Made by a program: the position numbers and the translations under genes | Shown: positions 1-7,415 of the stretch, one piece after another | Layout: each line of letters begins with the position of its first letter | Numbering within the stretch: the stretch's first letter is position 1 | The notes under the pieces: model-generated | The model's input: only the letters and a program-made list of their open reading frames with translations | Told to the model about the DNA's origin: nothing | The model's database searches: none | Assembly: GCA_026770575.1 (NCBI GenBank) | Contig: MU657177.1 | Location: 615,643 to 629,138, forward strand | Origin: Pelagophyceae sp. CCMP2097 | Lineage: Eukaryota; Sar; Pelagophyceae | Length of the DNA: 13,496 nt | Direction of reading: 5' to 3'

Positions 1-120
1 GTTGGCACGAGCAGGTCCAGGCGGTGCACAGCCAGACCGAGCGCCGAGATCGCCGCTGTGGCGTCGGGCGGACACGAGCGACGTGCCCACCGTGATGCCC
101 ACCTTGCTGCCCACAAATTT
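1..120 (-). pseudogene. Possible partial or frameshifted exon running off the left edge
   Basis: Read on the minus strand, 120 to 67 gives a peptide containing KFVGSKVGITVGTSLVSA. After skipping one base at 66, the adjacent frame gives DATAAISALGLAVHRLDLLV down to position 3. Together they look like a membrane-helix-type or hydrophobic coding stretch, unlike the Arg/Pro-rich nonsense of the other frames. The single-base break has no plausible intron: the GT...AG pair there is only about 20 nt. It may therefore be a decayed exon, a sequence error, or chance. An AG at 121-122 on the minus strand (caaag) could serve as a splice acceptor. I do not recognise the family, and most of the gene would lie outside the window. 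Confidence 0.22.
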
Positions 121-521
121 TCTTTGAGCGATTTGTGGCGGCGCCGAGTTGGTATTGGGTCCGCGCGCGCGCCGCCGTCCAAGTCGCCGAGGCGGAGCCG
201 ACGAAGCGTACATGTAGGAGCGCAAGCGCGACAGCGTCTCTCAGGGAGTCCAGAGCAAAAAATCGCTAATCAAGGCACCGCCCGCGCGGTACCGCAGGGA
301 CTCGGATTCAGACGGAGGACCGGTCTTGCAAGCTTGACTCAGACTTGAGCTAGCTCCAGTACTAGCTCCGGTCTTGACGTTTCGAAGACGTCGGTCGCGC
401 GCTCTCGGATGAAGCACGTCAGCGCGACGCCGTGCGTCCTTCCTCGGGAGCCCTGCGAAGTCGGGCTTGTTTTGGACAATCCGAATTAATCCATCGAGCA
501 GCTGGACATAGGCACGACACG
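121..521. other. Intergenic / 5' flank of the MYND-RING-Sel1 gene
   Basis: I see no convincing gene here; frames are open only because of the GC-rich composition. Short direct repeats occur: ccggtcttg at 320-328 and 368-376, and ctagctcc at 350-357 and 362-369. This is the presumed promoter and 5' leader of the gene starting at 522. No clear TATA box was seen. Confidence 0.4.
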
Positions 522-1589
522 ATGGCCGAGCCGCCGGCCGCCGCCGCGCCCAAGCCCTGCTGCGTCTGCGACGCGCCAAACGGCAAGCACTGCGCCAAGT
601 GCAAATCGCGCCACTACTGCTCCAAGGCGTGCCAGCTCGTAGACTGGAACGAGCGCGGGCACAAGGCGCAGTGCAGGCAGATGGCCGCAGAATTCCAGGA
701 CCGGCTCTTCGACGAGCTGGTGCCGGCGAAGAAGCCCAAGGAGGCGCCGGCCATCGTCGAGGACTTCACGCCTGCGGACGGTGCCACGGCGGCGGCGCGC
801 TTACCGGCTGCTCGGACGGAAGAGACGGCCGTGGTCAAGGCCACCACCCTGAACGACGACGCCCTGGACTGGCTCGGCACGTGCGCCGTCTGCCTCGACC
901 TCATGCCAAACGGGCCAAGTTCGCGACGATTCTACGAGTGCTGCTGCAAGAAGATTTGCAAGGAGTGCTCCGAAAAGTGCCAGCAACACGACGACCGGTG
1001 CCCGTTCTGCCGAACGCCAGCCAGCAAGTCGAATGCTGAGTGGCTGCGCCGCATCCAGAAGCACTCAGACAAGGGCAACGCCAATGCACAGCAGCATCTC
1101 GGAGACGTATATCACGCTGGTGAACGGCTCAAGCAGAGTCACAAGCGGGCGGTTCAACTGTACCAGCTAGCGGCGGCGCAAGGACATGCAATGGCTCAGT
1201 ATAACTTGGGAGTATGTTATCATCTCGGGCAAGGCGTCAAGATCGACTACAAGACTTCCGTGCAGTGGTGCCGGCGCGCAGCCGAGCAAGGATATTCTGG
1301 AGCGCAAAGCTATCTCGGCAATGCATACTACAAAGGCACGGGCGTGGCCCAGTCGCGCGAGGAAGCCGTGCGGTGGTGGCGCCTCGCCGCGGCGCAGGGC
1401 CACGCAGGCGCGCTAGGCAACCTCGGCAGCTGTTATGCAAACGGCCACGGCGTGCCGCAGGACGACACCGAGGCGTTGCGCCTCTTCAAGCGCGCCGCGG
1501 CAAAGGGGTGCGCCGGCGCCGCGGCGCAGATCGAGCGGAGCGAGAAGCTCGCGGCGAACTCTGCAGCGGCAGCGGCCCCTTTTTTTTAA
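522..1589 (+). CDS. MYND zinc finger + RING-like finger + Sel1-repeat protein
   Basis: Single-exon ORF of 355 aa. I chose the ATG at 522 because the upstream in-frame extension has no ATG and this one has A at -3 and G at +4. Residues 13-51 form a MYND finger (C13, C16, C24, C27, C33, C37, then DW at 41-42, H47, C51). Residues 121-163 form a RING-like finger (C121, C124, the CCC run at 140-142, C146, C149, and CPFC at 160-163). Residues about 186-329 contain four Sel1-like repeats of 36 residues, each with an [A/G]xxxLGxxYxxGxGV-type core; the first is the most divergent. MYND fingers bind proline-rich partners, RING fingers usually recruit E2 ubiquitin-conjugating enzymes, and Sel1 repeats form alpha-solenoid scaffolds. 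An adaptor or ubiquitin-ligase role is inferred from that. There is no signal peptide, so it is probably cytosolic or nuclear. The C-terminus ends in an Ala-rich tail and FF just before the stop, encoded by a T-run. Confidence 0.9.
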   Translation: MAEPPAAAAPKPCCVCDAPNGKHCAKCKSRHYCSKACQLVDWNERGHKAQCRQMAAEFQDRLFDELVPAKKPKEAPAIVEDFTPADGATAAARLPAARTEETAVVKATTLNDDALDWLGTCAVCLDLMPNGPSSRRFYECCCKKICKECSEKCQQHDDRCPFCRTPASKSNAEWLRRIQKHSDKGNANAQQHLGDVYHAGERLKQSHKRAVQLYQLAAAQGHAMAQYNLGVCYHLGQGVKIDYKTSVQWCRRAAEQGYSGAQSYLGNAYYKGTGVAQSREEAVRWWRLAAAQGHAGALGNLGSCYANGHGVPQDDTEALRLFKRAAAKGCAGAAAQIERSEKLAANSAAAAAPFF

Positions 1590-1734
1590 ATTGAGAGGCA
1601 AACATTGCGCTTTCCGCGACGCACCCAAGCGCCCGCCGCGGGGACCGCGGGGGAGAGGCTCTTTGCTGCTCTTTGCTAGGAAGTTTTGAACCAATCACGG
1701 AGCTCGAAATTTGGAATATGTTCAGAAAATGTTA

Positions 1735-1780
1735 GATTCTAGTTGGGGCATTTCCGCGAAAGCCGATTCTAATTGGGGCA
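1735..1780 (+). repeat. Two copies of a 16-nt direct repeat, period 30
   Basis: The unit gattctaRttggggca occurs at 1735-1750 and 1765-1780, with one mismatch. It lies in the 227-nt gap between the convergent MYND and glycosyltransferase-like genes. Function is unknown; it may be part of a 3' processing region. Confidence 0.6.
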
Positions 1781-1789
1781 GGAACTTCC

Positions 1790-1819
1790 TAGGAATCCTA
1801 GGGATCCCTAGGATTCCTA
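1790..1819. repeat. 30-bp perfect palindrome between convergent genes
   Basis: Positions 1790-1819 equal their own reverse complement, base for base. The centre is agggatccct, flanked by CCTAGG on both sides. The palindrome includes the stop codon (complement of 1817-1819) of the minus-strand glycosyltransferase-like gene and lies 200 nt past the stop of the plus-strand MYND gene. In RNA from either strand it could fold into a stem. A bidirectional 3'-end signal is possible but is inference. Confidence 0.75.
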
Positions 1820-2947
1820 TGTCTTAAAGTCTCCGAATTGGCATTTGAAGTCGTCGGCGTCCGTCGAGGCTTTTGGCCAGTGGCCGATGGCGGCGAGCTC
1901 GTTGTGGCAGTTGGCGTTGTGCCTGGTGCGAGGGAGGCCCATGGCGAGGCCGTCCGGGTAGCGGAGGCGGATCGTGACCGGGGCGCAGCCGCGGTCGCAG
2001 GGCGAAAACGACTCGACGCCGGCGGCCTTTCGCCTCTGCGCCTCGACGAAGAGCCACTTCTTCCAGGGGTGCGTAAACGCCTTGGCCTGGCGCGTCCGGA
2101 GGAAGGCGGCGAAGAACATATCATCAACGAAGAAGCAGCTCGGCAGCTTGCCTCCCGGTAAAAGCTCGTTGCCCCAGCTTTCCAGGCCCTCCCACAGCGT
2201 CAAAGGCGCTGCTAAGAGGTCGCCGGCCTGCAACACGCAGAGCGCCGCCGAGGCGTCGCGGGCTCGGCGGTTGTAGTCGTAGGTGTGATACGACCATGCA
2301 GCCTTTAACTTGTCGTAGCCCGGCCGCTCCGCGCCGCCAAAGGCAAAAGCGACGAGCGTCGCCACTGCGTAAGGCTCCCACTCGTGGTCGTCGTCGGCGG
2401 CGACGAGGATCGCGTCAGAGCCGAGCGCCAAAGCGTCGCGGATTGCCGGGTCGCGCAGCGCCTGCAGCGTGCCGATGATCTTTGTCGCCGGACCGTAATC
2501 GTGGTCCGTAAAGTGGACGATGACGCAGCTGCGGTCCTGGCGCGCGCGGCCGCGCTTGTCCAACGCGACGAGCCAAGGGGGCAGCTCGACGCGCCGGCCG
2601 TTCCAGTGCGATCTCCTGGAACCATACGTCTTCGGGACGTTCAAGATCAGAATCAGCGGCTGCGTCTGGTTGAGCATGGACATGAGAGCGGGCTCGACGA
2701 AGTTTATTCGTGTGGGGGTGGTCGTCATGGCTATAACGACGCGCGTTTCGGCCGCCGGCGAAACGCCGAGGCCGTGCCCCGCGGCGCGCAAGGCTTCGTC
2801 CTCGGGGAAGGTGCTCCGGTGCACCGACGCGCGGAGGTTCGGCCGCGCGGCGAGCATGGAAGCCTGCCAGGGCGGCAGCGGCGCATCTTGCGCCGCCGCC
2901 TCCTGCGCCGCCGCCAGGGCGCAGGCCAGCCACCGCAGAGAGCGCAT
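1817..2947 (-). CDS. Secreted or Golgi-type glycosyltransferase-like protein
   Basis: Intact single-exon ORF of 376 aa from an ATG at 2947 (A at -3). Residues 1-19 are a signal peptide or signal anchor (hydrophobic, Ala-rich, after MRSLRW). A GT-A-like order follows: a hydrophobic strand then TTTPTR at 75-80, a strand LILILNVP at 98-105, a DYGPATK motif at 150-156, and AILVAADDD at 179-187, where the acidic triplet could bind a metal/nucleotide-sugar. CFFVDDMFFAAFL at 271-283 adds a second acidic pair. This order fits uncharacterised glycosyltransferase-like proteins, in which an acidic motif holds Mn2+ and the sugar nucleotide; donor and acceptor cannot be read from the sequence. A string of Cys near the C-terminus (317, 321, 347, 369) fits an extracytoplasmic location. 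The gene is convergent with the MYND gene and divergent from the gene at 3338. Coding status is firm; the enzyme class is moderate. Confidence 0.75.
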   Translation of the reverse strand: MRSLRWLACALAAAQEAAAQDAPLPPWQASMLAARPNLRASVHRSTFPEDEALRAAGHGLGVSPAAETRVVIAMTTTPTRINFVEPALMSMLNQTQPLILILNVPKTYGSRRSHWNGRRVELPPWLVALDKRGRARQDRSCVIVHFTDHDYGPATKIIGTLQALRDPAIRDALALGSDAILVAADDDHEWEPYAVATLVAFAFGGAERPGYDKLKAAWSYHTYDYNRRARDASAALCVLQAGDLLAAPLTLWEGLESWGNELLPGGKLPSCFFVDDMFFAAFLRTRQAKAFTHPWKKWLFVEAQRRKAAGVESFSPCDRGCAPVTIRLRYPDGLAMGLPRTRHNANCHNELAAIGHWPKASTDADDFKCQFGDFKT

Positions 2948-3337
2948 GGTGCCACCGGGGAGCGTTTTGGGTGGGGAGCGGCACGCTTCCCGGCACGCAC
3001 GCCCGGTCTCCCGGCGCTACCGAAGGCCAGTTCTCGCGGGCTTTCGCTGAAAAAAAACGGCCTTCTAGAAGTGTGTATTCCCCCTGGCATTGAGGCCGAG
3101 CGCCTCCGCGCCGGCCCGCGCGCCCCTGCGCCTCGGAGGGGTCCCCAGCGGCCCTCTCGTTTTTTTTCGAAAGTGCAGTCAGTAAAAGTAGCCATTTGAC
3201 GAACAGCAGCCGTTGGCGTCGAGGACGCACTCGTTGTGCCAACCGGCGGTGGCCAGCTCGGCGGCGCGCCGCGGCAGACGCATCGATGTATTTTTCCGAT
3301 CCCGAAAGATTTGTTGTTCTTCGCTCGGCACAGCGCC
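2948..3337. promoter_or_regulatory. Divergent intergenic region, probable shared promoter
   Basis: This 390-nt gap separates the starts of the minus-strand glycosyltransferase-like gene and the plus-strand gene at 3338. It contains an A8 run (gaaaaaaaacg, 3049-3059) and its inverted counterpart (cgttttttttc, 3158-3168), about 100 nt apart. It also carries the first copy of a 27-nt repeat (3129-3155). No gene is convincing here. Promoter function is inferred from the divergent layout only. Confidence 0.4.
3129..3155 (+). repeat. 27-nt exact direct repeat, copy 1
   Basis: The 27-nt sequence (core gcctcggaggggtccccagc) is repeated exactly at 3900-3926. This copy lies upstream of the small gene at 3338; the other lies inside its 3' coding end. 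The inner ggggtcccc is self-complementary around its centre. Confidence 0.85.
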
Positions 3338-3972
3338 ATGGCCGCGACGAACGAGGCCGCGGAGGCGTGGGCCTTGCTGAGCCAGCAGCCGATCACCGAG
3401 GCCTCGTCCGTCAAGTGGTACGTTGGAGCCCAGGCGACGGCGAAGAAACGGGCGTCCGCCGCTTCCCCGGCGGCGAAGCCGCTGGCGAAGCGGCAGGCGC
3501 TGCAGCCGACGCAGGGCGCGCCGCTGGGCAAGGGCAAGCGCAAATCGCTCCTCATGGCCGGCTCGTCGGTGATGGACGCGGCGGACTTTGCGGCGCTCTC
3601 TCCCAGCGTGGCCACGCCGGTGGCCCAGTGCAAAAGGGCGTCGTTACGTCGTCCCCGATGACGGACGACGAGCTCGCCGTGTTGTTCGGCGACATCATTC
3701 TCTCGCCGGCGACGCCTACTACGACGATGCAAACGGCCCGGGAGTCGGGCGCCCGGGAGCCGACTACTAGTGCTGGTGAGCGACCGGCCGGTTCACTGGC
3801 CCGCAGCACTCTCGATCATCCCTCCCGCGCAAATTCCCACCGCCACTCTGTATCCCGGCCGCTCCTCCGCGACCTGCCCTACTCGCGACCTGCCCTACTC
3901 GCCTCGGAGGGGTCCCCAGCGGCCCTGCCGTACTCGCCCCCGTACATGCCGCGCACGCTGTTCCCGCGCTAA
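3338..3972 (+). CDS. Hypothetical basic protein, likely two exons
   Basis: I do not recognise this product. Exon 1 (3338-3568) encodes 77 aa starting MAATNEAAEAWALL, with basic clusters (KKR, KRQ, GKGKRKS) that could be nuclear-localisation signals. A 38-nt GT-AG intron at 3569-3606 (donor gtgatg, acceptor tctctcccag) joins it in phase to 3607-3972. That gives 198 aa and reaches a conserved-looking acidic/hydrophobic segment (MTDDELAVLFGDIILSPATP) and then a Ser/Pro-rich tail ending PPYMPRTLFPR. Without splicing, exon 1 reads on to a TGA at 3659-3661 that overlaps an ATG at 3658 (ATGA), giving two overlapping ORFs (3338-3661 and 3658-3972). I prefer the spliced model because short introns are the rule in the next gene, but 38 nt is shorter than any of those. 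The tail contains a 16-bp tandem repeat and the second copy of the 27-nt repeat, so the true C-terminus is uncertain. Confidence 0.45.
3871..3902 (+). repeat. 16-bp tandem duplication
   Basis: gacctgccctactcgc is present twice in perfect tandem (3871-3886, 3887-3902), directly abutting the second 27-nt repeat copy. It lies in the putative 3' coding end of the small gene. Confidence 0.85.
3900..3926 (+). repeat. 27-nt exact direct repeat, copy 2
   Basis: Identical to 3129-3155. In the gene model above it would be translated as part of the Ser/Pro/Ala-rich tail. The two copies bracket most of the small gene. Confidence 0.85.
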
Positions 3973-4569
3973 GCCAACAATTCAGACCCGCCTCGTTACG
4001 GGCGCTCAGAATACGCCCGCCCCGAGACATACTCCATTCATAGATGGGTGATCCGGGCGGCGTCGATGCCACGGTGTGCCGCGACCGCCCGCGGGTCGAG
4101 AACCAAATAGGGTACTCGGTAAGGATCGCTTCGACTCGGCTCTCCCGTACATGTGGCGTTCGAAAGATGGGACCCCGGGCTCTCCAAAACCGTCGCTCGC
4201 GGCCATGGGGGTGCCCGGAGCGCTCGGGGCTGTAGGTCGCCGGCAGATGCCAATAAGTTGGAATTTATCAAGTCTAAAATGGGGACTTAAGTTCACCACG
4301 GAGGGCGAACGGATCGATGCCCTCGTGGAACGCATCTCCAATTCCCCGTTGGCGCATCCCCTCCCAGCAGCGCTCCTTGCGCCTTTTTCGAAAAGAACTA
4401 CAATTGTAGAAATACTATCGCGGCCTTCTCCGAAAATCCCAGTCACTCTGACCAGAGACTTGATTCCGCTTCCAGCTCGACCGGTCGCGCACGCCGCCGC
4501 GCCGCTCCGTTTCGGCGGTCCCCCCGGCGTATAGGCGCGGTGCTGACTGGCCCGCGCGCCGCTCGGGCG
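3973..4569. other. Intergenic region without a supported gene
   Basis: About 600 nt between the small gene and the ADCK2-like kinase. A plus-strand ORF (about 4076-4534) and several minus-strand ORFs are open, but none has recognisable motifs and the strands contradict each other. The middle (about 4250-4450) is more AT-rich than its surroundings and contains a 12-bp palindrome, ctacaattgtag, at 4398-4409. The region upstream of 4570 presumably holds the kinase promoter; no clear element was identified. Confidence 0.35.
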
Positions 4570-6583
4570 ATGGCCTTCCGCGGTGGCCTCTCGGGGCTTA
4601 AGGTGCAGTCGCTTTCGGTTTTGGCGAAGTCCAAGGCCCACACCGCGCGCCGCGACGTCTGCGCCGCCGCCGCGCGGCCCGCCGCTGCCGCGCGGCAAGC
4701 CGGCGGCCGCCGCGCCGGCGGTGGCGCGCTCCACCGCACGCTCCACCGCTCCGCGGGCGCGGGCGCCGCCTGCGCGGGCGCGAGCGGTCTGTCGTTCAAC
4801 GTGCGTGCCGCCCGCGGAGGCCTTCGTCGGACTCACGTCGTAGGCTTCTGCAACGCGCGACGCGGACGCGTGGGCCGTCGTCGAGCCGCCGTCGTTCGTC
4901 GCCGCCTTGGCGGACGAGGCGGCGCTGCCGCGCCTCGCGCAGCTGAAGCGCAAGTTTTCGCGATGGTGGACGAGCCTGGTCATGTACGCGCGCATGATCG
5001 AGACCGGCGCACGGCTCTGGCTTTTGGCCGCGCCGTTGCTCGCGACGGCGCCGGCGTACTATCTCGCCACGCGTTCAGCGAGCGAGACCTCCTGGTTCGA
5101 CGAGCTCTGGTGGCGCTACGCCGTCTGGGCGACGCAGCGCGCGGGGCCCACGGCAGTCAAGCTCGCCCAGTGGTGCGTGGCCGCACCGCGTGGAGCTCAA
5201 TCGAACCGAGGCGTAGGGCTTCCTCGCGCAACGACCGCTTCCCCGAACGATTCTGCAACGAGTTCAGCCAGCTCCAGGACCGCGCCGGCACGCACTCGTG
5301 AGCGTCTGATTTCAGCGCGTGTAGCGCCCATTCGCCCGCGCAGGTGGCGACACACCGAATCGGCACTCGACGCCGCCATTTCCGGATGGCGATCGCGCCT
5401 CGACCTGGATCGCAATCCCATCGGCGCCGGCTGCGTGGCCCAGGTCTACCGCGCCACGTTGATCCCGAGCGGCGACCGCGTCGCTGTCAAGGTGCGTTTC
5501 CGTGTTGCTCGGTGCTTGCGCAATCGAAAGCGCGCAGGTGGTGCATCCCGAGTCGCGCGCGCGCATCAAGACGGATCTGGAGCTCCTGCGCTGCGTCGCG
5601 CGCTGCGTCGAGTGGCTCGCGCCCGTGACGCGGTGGTTTTCTCTTGCGGAGGCCGTCGACGAATTCGGCAAGACGTATCGGCCGGCGTCCGGTGATTCGT
5701 GGGCGACCGCAGACGGAGCGCGCCGACGAGCGATTCGGCGTAGGTTGGAGCGGCAGATGGACATGCGTCGGGAGGCGAACAATCTGGACCGCCTCGTGGC
5801 GAACTTCTCGCGCGACCCGCGCGTCACGTTCCCAAAGCCGCGCCACGACCTCTGCTCCGAGGACGTCCTCGTGGAAGACCTCGTCGAGGGCACGCCCATC
5901 CGAGACTTCATCGAGTGCGTGGAGCGATGGGGGGTCTGAGCAGCGGGTCGGTGGCGCACGCTTGTTGAATCAGGCAGTGCACGGACGAGGTGGCGCGCCG
6001 GGCGATTTCTCGGATCGGCGTCGACGCAGTGTGTAAGATGATCTTTGAGGACAATCTCCTTCATGGCGACTTGCATCCGGGCAACATCCTCGTCTTGTCC
6101 GCGAGGCCTCCTCAAGTCTGCTTCCTCGACGCGGGTATTGTTGTCGAGCTGGGCCGGCGCGAGCACGCTCACTTTGTCAACGTGTTGGCGGCGTTGATGA
6201 GGCACGATGGCGTTCAAGCGGCGAAACTCTTGATCGGCGGCGGCCAAGCTTTGGACGACGAAGACAATCTCCTGGGCTTCTCCAACGCCGAAGAAGCCAG
6301 ACGCGCCAAGGAGACGTTTGTGGCCATGCTCGCGGACATTACCTCGCGCACTGAAGATGAGGCGTTCTTTGAAAAAATTTCCGACTACGCCACTCTCATC
6401 TTCAAGACGGCGGAAGAATGCCACATCCGCCTCCAAGGCTACTTCGTCTCGACGGCCATCGCCATCCGCGTCATGGAGGGCGTCGCGAACGCGCTGGACC
6501 GCGACGTGCAGATTGGGAAGTTGGCCATTCCGTGGATCGTCAAGTCCGAGATCAAACGCGCAATGGAGCTGCAACGCGACTGA
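4570..6583 (+). CDS. ABC1/ADCK2-like atypical kinase (UbiB/COQ8 family), six exons
   Basis: Proposed exons: 4570-4800, 4844-5172, 5217-5297, 5344-5491, 5538-5914, 5974-6583 (591 aa). The introns are 43, 44, 46, 46 and 59 nt, all GT-AG, with donor gtgcgt (gtgagc for the third). Each join restores the family sequence: VKLAQW/ASSRNDRF, DRAGTHS/WRHTE, RVAVK/VVHPE. Features in order: a basic Ala/Arg-rich leader (1-77) fitting a mitochondrial presequence; a membrane segment at about 135-152; the KxGQ-type motif at 183-186 (here KLAQ); the nucleotide loop PIGAGCVAQVY at 239-249; AVKVVHP, whose Lys is at 263; HGDLHPGN at 419-426, with catalytic-type D421; and the metal-binding DAG at 441-443. GSGCVAQVY-like and LDAGIV wording points to ADCK2 rather than COQ8A. 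Family members support coenzyme Q metabolism in the inner mitochondrial membrane. The fifth donor is ambiguous: gtctga at 5934 with acceptor 5977 (44 nt) is also in phase and adds about five residues. Confidence 0.9.
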
Positions 6584-6741
6584 GACTCCGACGAAGCGCA
6601 GACGCGATTCGTAAAGACCGCGCCCGCGCAATGCAGGCCGCCCGGGCCCATCGGGGGACTGCTCCGCGGCCGAGGCAGAGAAGGGGCCCTTTCCCTCCAC
6701 GATTGGAAGGATTCAAAGCCTCCAGAAACTCGCTTTTGCAA
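6584..6741. other. 3' flank of the kinase gene
   Basis: Non-coding gap between the kinase stop codon and the left arm of the inverted-repeat element. It presumably holds the 3' UTR. No canonical AATAAA signal was seen. Confidence 0.35.
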
Positions 6742-6784
6742 GTGACGAGCCACAATGAAATGAGCACACCCCAGGTCACGAGAT
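6742..6784 (+). repeat. Left arm of long inverted repeat
   Basis: A 43-nt arm whose reverse complement occurs at 7416-7458 with three mismatches (arm positions 8, 26 and 31). The similarity stops sharply on both sides, which makes these true boundaries. Confidence 0.9.
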
Positions 6785-6794
6785 CATGCCCGTG

Positions 6795-7408
6795 AAGTCG
6801 CTCGGTCGCTCCGTGAGGCCTCCTGCGACAGTGGCTCGGTCGCTCGCTCGCAGAGGCGCCACCTAAGCGATTTTGTCTCTGCCGTCGCTCGCTCGCTCTT
6901 GGTATAGAGCGATCGGTTTTGGTCCATCAAAGTCGCTCGCTCGCTCCCACCTCGCTCGTTTGATTGGTAGCTTCGGAGCGTGCAGAGGCGCGTGTCCTGT
7001 TCGTCGTGGCGGGTGGATCTTGATGAAATTCGGACGCTAGTACCTCCCGTTAGGGAAAGCACCGTAGAATATCTTCGGCAAGATCTTCAAATGCGCATTG
7101 CCTATGTCATCGGGAGGTCGGTCTCTTGCACGATATCGATGTGCTGTGTCTCGCCAAATGTCGTCGGAAATGACGGAATTTAACCTTGAGCAAGGACCTA
7201 TATTATCTTGAGCCGGATGAAACACCCCCGGTTTGTCTCGGAAGAGTCCGAATCGAGGGTACATCACGAGGTGCCTACACAGTATTTTCCGACATCAAAA
7301 GTCGCTCGCTCGCTCCGCTCCGGGTTCCCCCAAAAACCCGTATTACCGCAAGTCGCTCGCTCGCGCCGGGCCTTCGAGAGCGACTCGGCCGAAGTCGCTC
7401 GCTCGCTC
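6795..7408 (+). repeat. Seven dispersed copies of an AAGTCGCTCGCTCGCTC motif
   Basis: Approximate copies are at 6795-6811, 6832-6851, 6884-6898, 6929-6946, 7298-7314, 7350-7364 and 7392-7408. All are in the same orientation, in two clusters on either side of an AT-richer core. Several begin with the same AAGTCGCTCG, so they are more than slippage of a CGCT tetranucleotide. All lie within the inverted-repeat element. Confidence 0.8.
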
Positions 7409-7415
7409 TCACCAC

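Noticed and set aside
3658..3661. ATGA overlap read as bacterial-style translational coupling
   Set aside because: Surrounding genes have spliceosomal introns, and an in-phase 38-nt GT-AG intron explains the frame change better.
2731..3732. Minus-strand ORF (333 aa) covering the divergent gap
   Set aside because: No motif, runs through the glycosyltransferase-like start in another frame, low-complexity Arg/Ala composition.
3776..3806. Second possible intron (gtgagc...ccgcag, 31 nt) in the small gene
   Set aside because: Too short to be spliced with confidence, and it would leave the open frame without clear benefit.
4076..4534. 152-aa plus-strand ORF upstream of the kinase
   Set aside because: No recognisable motif, and an opposing frame is equally open; insufficient support to call a gene.
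4006..4995. Long minus-strand ORF (329 aa) opposite the kinase N-terminus
   Set aside because: Arg/Ala/Gly-rich shadow of a GC-rich coding strand; the plus strand carries clear ABC1/ADCK motifs.
6784..7062. Minus-strand ORF with ERAT/SERAT repeats inside the inverted-repeat element
   Set aside because: The apparent peptide repeat is only translation of the CGCTC DNA motif; no start context or domain.
6795..7408. CRISPR-like array
   Set aside because: The repeats are short, irregularly spaced and low-complexity, and the context is eukaryotic.
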